Assembly: GCA_944472135.2 (NCBI GenBank)
Contig: OX235265.1
Coordinates: 45,357,459 to 45,421,458 of the forward strand
DNA from: Trichobilharzia regenti
Taxonomy: Eukaryota > Platyhelminthes > Trematoda > Strigeidida > Schistosomatidae
Direction: 5' to 3'
DNA: 64,000 nt
Below the pieces are notes generated by a model that was given only the letters and a program-made list of their open reading frames with translations, did no database searches and was not told where the DNA came from. This document shows, piece by piece, positions 59,166 to 64,000 of this stretch (the first letter of the stretch is position 1; every line of letters begins with the position of its first letter). Both the position numbers and the translations under genes were made by a program.

Positions 59166-59404
59166 TAAATAATGTCAAAATGGATTTCAATTCACATTAT
59201 AACATTCTAACATGCTAACAAGTTATAGATTTTACCATAAAAACATATTATTTTCCATCTTATAGAGTGACAACACTACTCTTATTCCCCATCCTGTTGT
59301 ATTTTATTGACAACACTAATTTTCGTTCCTAATGCACTTTGTATTCCATTCTGTTTCACGCAAGTCTTATATTCATTTAATTCAAATGTCTAGTCAGTAT
59401 TTAC

Positions 59405-60380
59405 TCTTAATAATAATAATAATTTTGCTTTATTCCAGAAACAGCACTAGTGGTACAGTGTGGAATTTTCAGCACATATCTACAATATTGCATCTAATTT
59501 TATCAAGCATTTAAAAGGAGTATTTCAAAAAATAAATTTAAAGACAACAACAAAAAAAACAAAGAAAAACACAAAATAGCAAAAAACTGCCAAAAAATAC
59601 CACGAATTGGAAAGGAAAATAAACAACATATAATATCTCAGTATTGGGTAGTGGAAGCTATGATATGTTTATGCGTGGTGACAGTGAAGCTGTAGTCATA
59701 CTAGATGTTATGAAATGATATTTAAGAATGTTTATCGCCTAGATGATCAGTTAATTTGATTGAACAACACTAAACAATCATAAAATAAACATTTCAGGTT
59801 GTTTTTTATAGTCAGCTCTAATGCGATGTTTGTAGTGGTGGTGTGAGTAATCCTGCATAATACAAAATTTTTAAGTTGGTGATAATGGCGTTCACAACCA
59901 AGATTATCAGTTAATATTTCTGAACAAAAAACAACCACAAAACTAATATTACCTGAAGGTTAATGTCAGGCAATTTTGTAATACTCATAATGATAATATA
60001 GTCGGGACCAGTAGTTATACAAAAGAAGGAATAGAATAAAGAATAAGAAAGTAAGTCAATGATAATAATTTTAGGTAGCTAAGTATGTTTAAGAAGGTTG
60101 TTCGCTATAGAATACAAATAAGAGAGAATAAGGGAGAAATAAAAGGGCCAAAATTATGTTATTAACAACAAAGCAAGTCATAGGTTTCGCGCTCAACGTT
60201 GTCTCTGTCACTTAGAACACGGGCCAAAATATGGTATCGTTGAGTTCCTATACTTGGTTGTACGAGCATATATTATTTTGTACTGATTTCTGGTTCTACC
60301 TGATGAGATGAAAGGAGAGAGTTGGGAATAGAGGGGGTTTTGAGGGTCAGAGAGTATGGTTTCAGACCACTTTTCGCATG
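59405..60380 (-). mobile_element. Repeat R2, probable LINE 3' end, copy 2
   Basis: AATAATAATAATTTTGCTTT at 59410 marks the 3' tail on the minus strand, with the next about 60 bases matching the 34545 copy. The segment 60120-60350 matches 34900-35140. This copy is longer in the middle. The GGAATAAAGCAAAATTATTA end is like the SINE-II tail. Confidence 0.65.
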
Positions 60381-61532
60381 TATTCAGATGCCCTTGTATA
60401 TAAACGCAGCAAGACAGTTGCATGAATACCTTGATATGAAAATAAGCGGTGATACACTGTGCTCGTAACTTCATCAATATATATTACAGCATAACATTGT
60501 ATGACCTCATCAAGATACATTTTTATTCAAAGTTCAATTATATTCTACTACAGTGCTAAAGTTTTGTCCTTATATCAATAATACAATCTAAAGCCCTGCA
60601 AATAGGTTGACTGGAATTCCCTATCACATACTCAGAGTGCTAATTTGTGTTCACAGCTTCAAGTTAGTCCTTTGCATCACATTAAGCAATGAGTTCATCT
60701 GAGCTCTAAAATTGGCAAAACTGTATGAAAAGCATTTAGCGTGCGAATGATTTTCCCGTGATTCATGATAAACGACAACGTCCATAGTTTATTTGAACCA
60801 TTTGAGCAATGGAAACTGAATGACGATGGCGAAGTGAATTCAGTTAGAGAACCTGTGAAGACCAAGTAGTACTGGACGACTGTTCCATAATAATTTTGAA
60901 CACTGCAGCAATACACACTCATCATTACACCACGAGGGATCGAGTACACGTTCTTCGGGAAAGAAGGCGACCTCACTGATCATTCAGCCACTGAGACGGA
61001 ATCCAATCGTCAACCAATGAATTCCAACTTCCGTCAGTTCACAACTTCTAGCACCACCAACACTCAATGTCACCAGTGAGTGTTTGTCTCCACATCCGAC
61101 CTGATGGTCCCCACTGGTGGTCATCACTTCTCATCGAAAATCACTAGATCATAATAATGCACCAATGTGATTTGGAAGATGAGAACTCAACTCCCTGATA
61201 CAAACACTTCATTCAGTGAACTAATCAGCCATTCAAAGGACCAGAATAGCCTAATAGTCCTCACATTTTTAAGGAGAATGTGAAAGTGTTCGATTTTGTT
61301 GGCGGAGTATAGCTCATTGACTCGAATTCGAACTCACTTCGACCATCCAGTATTCTCTTTTCATGATACACTCACTGACTTCGAAGATTATTCACAAGTC
61401 ATAAATGGAATGTTCTCAGCCATAGTTTCTTTGGTGGTGACACAGTGTGACTAAAAATTAGCCAATCGAATTCAGTCTTTGAAATTTTCGAATTAATTCG
61501 ATTATTACAGTTAACCTCATCTCAATGCACAG

Positions 61533-61755
61533 TCACACGATGGGAAGGTGAAAGTGATGAATAAGGGAACATTTCGTGAAACGCTGTAAGAATGAAGAAT
61601 GCTCAATACATAGAAATGTTGACAGTGTGCGAATCGTGTTCAGAGGAAATGGTTTTGGAATGAATTGCATGTCATAGGAGAAATATTCAGTATTTTGAGA
61701 CGTATGTTTGATAATGTTGTCTCGTATGTCAGTGATGTGTCTCAAAGTGAAGCCT
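61533..61755 (-). other. Exon-like frame, R1 second copy
   Basis: Minus strand: TLRHITDIRDN-like start, NTEYFSYDMQFIPKPFPLNT, and HHFHLPIV before the stop. It differs from the 45564 copy at a handful of residues, with no frameshift between them. Confidence 0.35.
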
Positions 61756-62281
61756 AGTAATCTTATTTGAATTAGACTTTTAAAAATAAGTTAGCAGACG
61801 AGCAACGGATATTAGTTACAGAGGTTTACTATAAACAATGTTAGTTGTCTCACTATGCAAAATATGTGTTCAGCGTGTACTCCTCACTGCTCCACAACGA
61901 GATATTTACTGTTCAGCGCTACACTGATACGTTGGTAAACGTGTACAATACAGATTATTGTTGCTGATTATAGGGTAAGTTTGTATTATCAGTGAGTACA
62001 GATAGTGTATTCAGTATCAGTTGTCTGTTCTGATTAATCTCAATATTGCTTATAGAGGTCATCCACTTTGAATGAAATATCCAAAGTATTGTATTTAATC
62101 AATGTAGTATTTATGAGTGACTTACAGATGACTTTTACAGACGCTTCAAATGAAACATTTTCATTCTCTAAAGAAATTGGTTGATTTGAATTCGACTGAA
62201 CCACTCATTGTCACTGAAGTAGATCGTAACACAATTGAGGTAGGCGAATTCACTGTTTAGCTGACTTGACTATTTTTGTAG

Positions 62282-63204
62282 TGTGGTGAGAGCAGGCTGC
62301 TAGCCGATTGGTTGGCACTAATCTACGTTAAGGTCTAGGTCACTAATATGGGCCGTGAGAAAATATGAAGAAGCCTGAGTAAACAACCAATCAGAAGCCT
62401 GCGTTTGTCTACCTAAACAACCAATCAGATGACTGCGCTTGTCTATAATAATGTAGTTGAAAGATGTATAAATACGTGTTGATTTTCATAATAAAACGAT
62501 CTGTTGCCTGGCCCTTGTCTTCTGTTGTTACATTTGGTGTCGCTGCCTACCGACAAATGAAAAGCCTATACCCTGCAGTTTTTGATGGAGACATATGGAT
62601 CTTCGGGCAGGACTTCAAGGCTTCTGCGCAGTTGAGTGGCGTTCAAGATCTGTCAGCGATGGAGCTGCTACTTGGGACGCTGCTGGGAGGTCGGGTGAAA
62701 GCAGCATATGAAAGTGTGAGCCGAAGTATGGACGAATGTTCGACAGGGTCAGGCAAACAGTTTCCAAAGTGGGAAGGACCATATATGGTCACTTCGAGAT
62801 GGGGTTACGCAGACACAGTCGCAATGGCGAACAATGACAGGCGCGTGAACGTCAGCGAGCTCCAGAAATGGATACAGCGAGACAAGCAACGATGACGCCT
62901 GCCCCAAGTAAATCAAGCCGACTTCAGTCGCACGTATTTGACGGGGGGACGAGTGTGGTGAGAGCAGGCTGCTAGCCGATTGGTTGGCACTAATCTACGT
63001 TAAGGTCTAGGTCACTAATATGGGCCGTGAGAAAATATGAAGAAGCCTGAGTAAACAACCAATCAGAAGCCTGCGTTTGTCTACCTAAACAACCAATCAG
63101 ATGACTGCGCTTGTCTATAATAATGTAGTTGAAAGATGTATAAATACGTGTTGATTTTCATAATAAAACGATCTGTTGCCTGGCCCTTGTCTTCTGTTGT
63201 TACA
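62282..63204 (+). mobile_element. Miniature Ty3-type LTR retrotransposon with identical LTRs
   Basis: Complete element: 251-base LTRs at 62282-62532 and 62954-63204 that I cannot tell apart by eye. Both start TGTGGTGAGAGCAGG and end TGTTACA. A 4-bp target-site duplication GTAG is at 62278-62281 and 63205-63208. Two bases after the left LTR lies a primer-binding site (TGGTGTCGCTGCCTACC, 62535-62551). A purine-rich tract (ACGGGGGGACGAG, 62941-62953) precedes the right LTR. The internal part is only 421 bases. Each LTR has TATAAATA and AATAAA signals. Reverse transcriptase, protease, RNase H and most of integrase are absent, so it must have been moved in trans. Confidence 0.95.
62557..62895 (+). 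CDS. Small internal ORF: Gag-like start joined to integrase C-terminus
   Basis: The ATG at 62557 (first ATG after the primer-binding site) opens 112 codons without a stop. The N-terminal about 55 residues (LYPAVFDGDIWIFGQDFKAS, then MELLLGTLLGGRVKAAYESV) sit where Gag begins in LTR elements, but I cannot identify them firmly. The C-terminal part has KQFPKWEGPYMVTSRWGYAD and RVNVSELQKW. The WEGPY turn is the GPY/F module at the end of Ty3-type integrases. So a large deletion has fused the two ends of the coding region in frame. The open frame also extends upstream through the LTR, but that part is noncoding by position. Whether the product has any role is unknown. Confidence 0.7.
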   Translation: MKSLYPAVFDGDIWIFGQDFKASAQLSGVQDLSAMELLLGTLLGGRVKAAYESVSRSMDECSTGSGKQFPKWEGPYMVTSRWGYADTVAMANNDRRVNVSELQKWIQRDKQR

Positions 63205-64000
63205 GTAGCATACATTTTGGAGCTGGAAAGGAAGTTATCGAAGATATGTCGTGTTGGCTAACTTGCTGTGTGAAATACATGTTAATTGAGTGATGTACCA
63301 CACACTCAGAACATTGGTTATCAGACGAAATAGACGTGTAACAACACGATTGTCTAACAATAATTTTTAATTCCACCTGTGTAGAGCATCGAGATAGAAG
63401 TCAACAGACTGCTCCTTCCAATTCTAATGCTATTCCAATTTTCACGAAAAATGAATTGATCACTTACGCACACAGACTGTTTGTCATCCTAAACTACAAT
63501 TAGTTTATTCTGGAAGTCCCGAAAATACCACGCATTTATAGGCATGATTTGAAGACTCGAAGCTGAGTTGTCATCCTTACTAAGTATCTATCGTTATTAC
63601 TAGTTACGCTTGAGATTTTTATCTATTCGAAACCAGCGTTAGTGATTTCTTTCAGATTCCAGAACTCTAGTGTATATTTAAGCCATCTCCTTCCAAGATG
63701 CTTCCACTATCCATCCTCCTATTGCCTTGACGCTCTATTTATACTCTCTCTCTCCCTCTCTCTCTTAGTGTCTGTCTATATGGTTGATAGTGTACAATTT
63801 TCAAGATTAGTTCTAATTGACTTGTGTTTTATGGTCATTTGATGGATTTCTAATCAAAGGTTTTCCCTTCATCATCTTCGTTATCTTCACACGTGTTATG
63901 AGTGCTTTCACGGACAAAGATCTGGGGAGCAGCATGAAGTATTCATGAGCTGATTTACACTACTAAATCACTTGCTTCTTTGTACAGTATTTCAAATACC

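Larger units (their letters stand above)
60550..63990 (-). repeat. Repeat R1, longest copy (segments B, A and start of C)
   Basis: Spans the inverted counterparts of both 45360-46760 (here 60550-61930) and 51960-53060 (here about 62000-63960), showing that those two are parts of one repeat over 2.4 kb long. It is interrupted by the LTR element at 62282-63204. It contains the exon-like frame 61533-61755 and the SINE remnant near 60835-61010, and it runs to the window edge. Confidence 0.8.

Noticed and set aside
60290..60325. Hammerhead from CTGATGAG followed by GAAAGG
   Set aside because: Only two bases separate the core halves, leaving no stem II. The same CTGATGAG at 35079 lacks GAAA. It is a chance match inside R2.
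62464..62556. Upstream part of the 143-codon frame beginning inside the left LTR
   Set aside because: The first ATG lies in the LTR and the frame runs through the primer-binding site. The start at 62557 is more plausible for an internal ORF.

Overview
The window looks like gene-poor heterochromatin or intergenic DNA of a blood fluke, most likely Schistosoma or a close relative. The species call is inference. It rests on A+T-rich DNA, RTE-type LINEs like the schistosome SR2/Perere group, many Penelope-like elements (PLEs), a CACTA transposase remnant of the type described in S. mansoni, and tRNA-derived SINEs with hammerhead ribozymes of the Sm-alpha type. I see no rRNA, ordinary tRNA gene, CRISPR or prokaryotic operon structure. 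Almost every interpretable stretch is a mobile element, most are broken, and they are nested in each other.

Layout. 0.5-5.6 kb: RTE LINE reverse transcriptase relic (+), PLE relic (-), an internally deleted RTE joining its 5' and 3' ends, and an RTE 3' end (-). 7.4-15.1 kb: further RTE ends, four PLE fragments with terminal hammerhead-like motifs, a 12-bp-TSD RTE insertion, a foldback repeat and an Sm-alpha-like SINE. 15.2-19.8 kb: inverted SINE pairs, two copies of a tRNA-headed SINE, and an RTE relic. 21-30.8 kb: two long degenerate RTE copies in opposite orientation, with a SINE palindrome between them. 30.9-37.1 kb: SINEs, a LINE 3' end (R2), and a 347-bp palindrome with a hammerhead whose catalytic core is intact. 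38.8-39.5 kb: a CACTA transposase remnant running into the best host-gene candidate, the last exon of a small secreted Cys-rich peptide. 39.8-49.5 kb: RTE and PLE relics and repeat R1. 51.2-53.1 kb: a second R1 copy. 54-56.4 kb: a PLE reverse transcriptase split by a solo LTR. 58.7-64 kb: a second PLE lineage, a second R2 copy, and an inverted R1 copy holding a very young miniature LTR retrotransposon.

How the parts relate. RTE and R2 LINEs supply 3' tails to SINEs (SINE-III and SINE-II) that share one tRNA-like head. A third SINE group carries hammerhead motifs downstream of a tRNA head. PLEs carry their own short hammerhead-like motifs near their ends. The window is therefore a record of modular exchange between autonomous and non-autonomous retroelements, with self-cleaving RNA recurring in two unrelated classes.

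Limits. All similarity was judged by eye; borders are approximate unless a TSD or repeat end is stated. I performed no database search, folding calculation or alignment.
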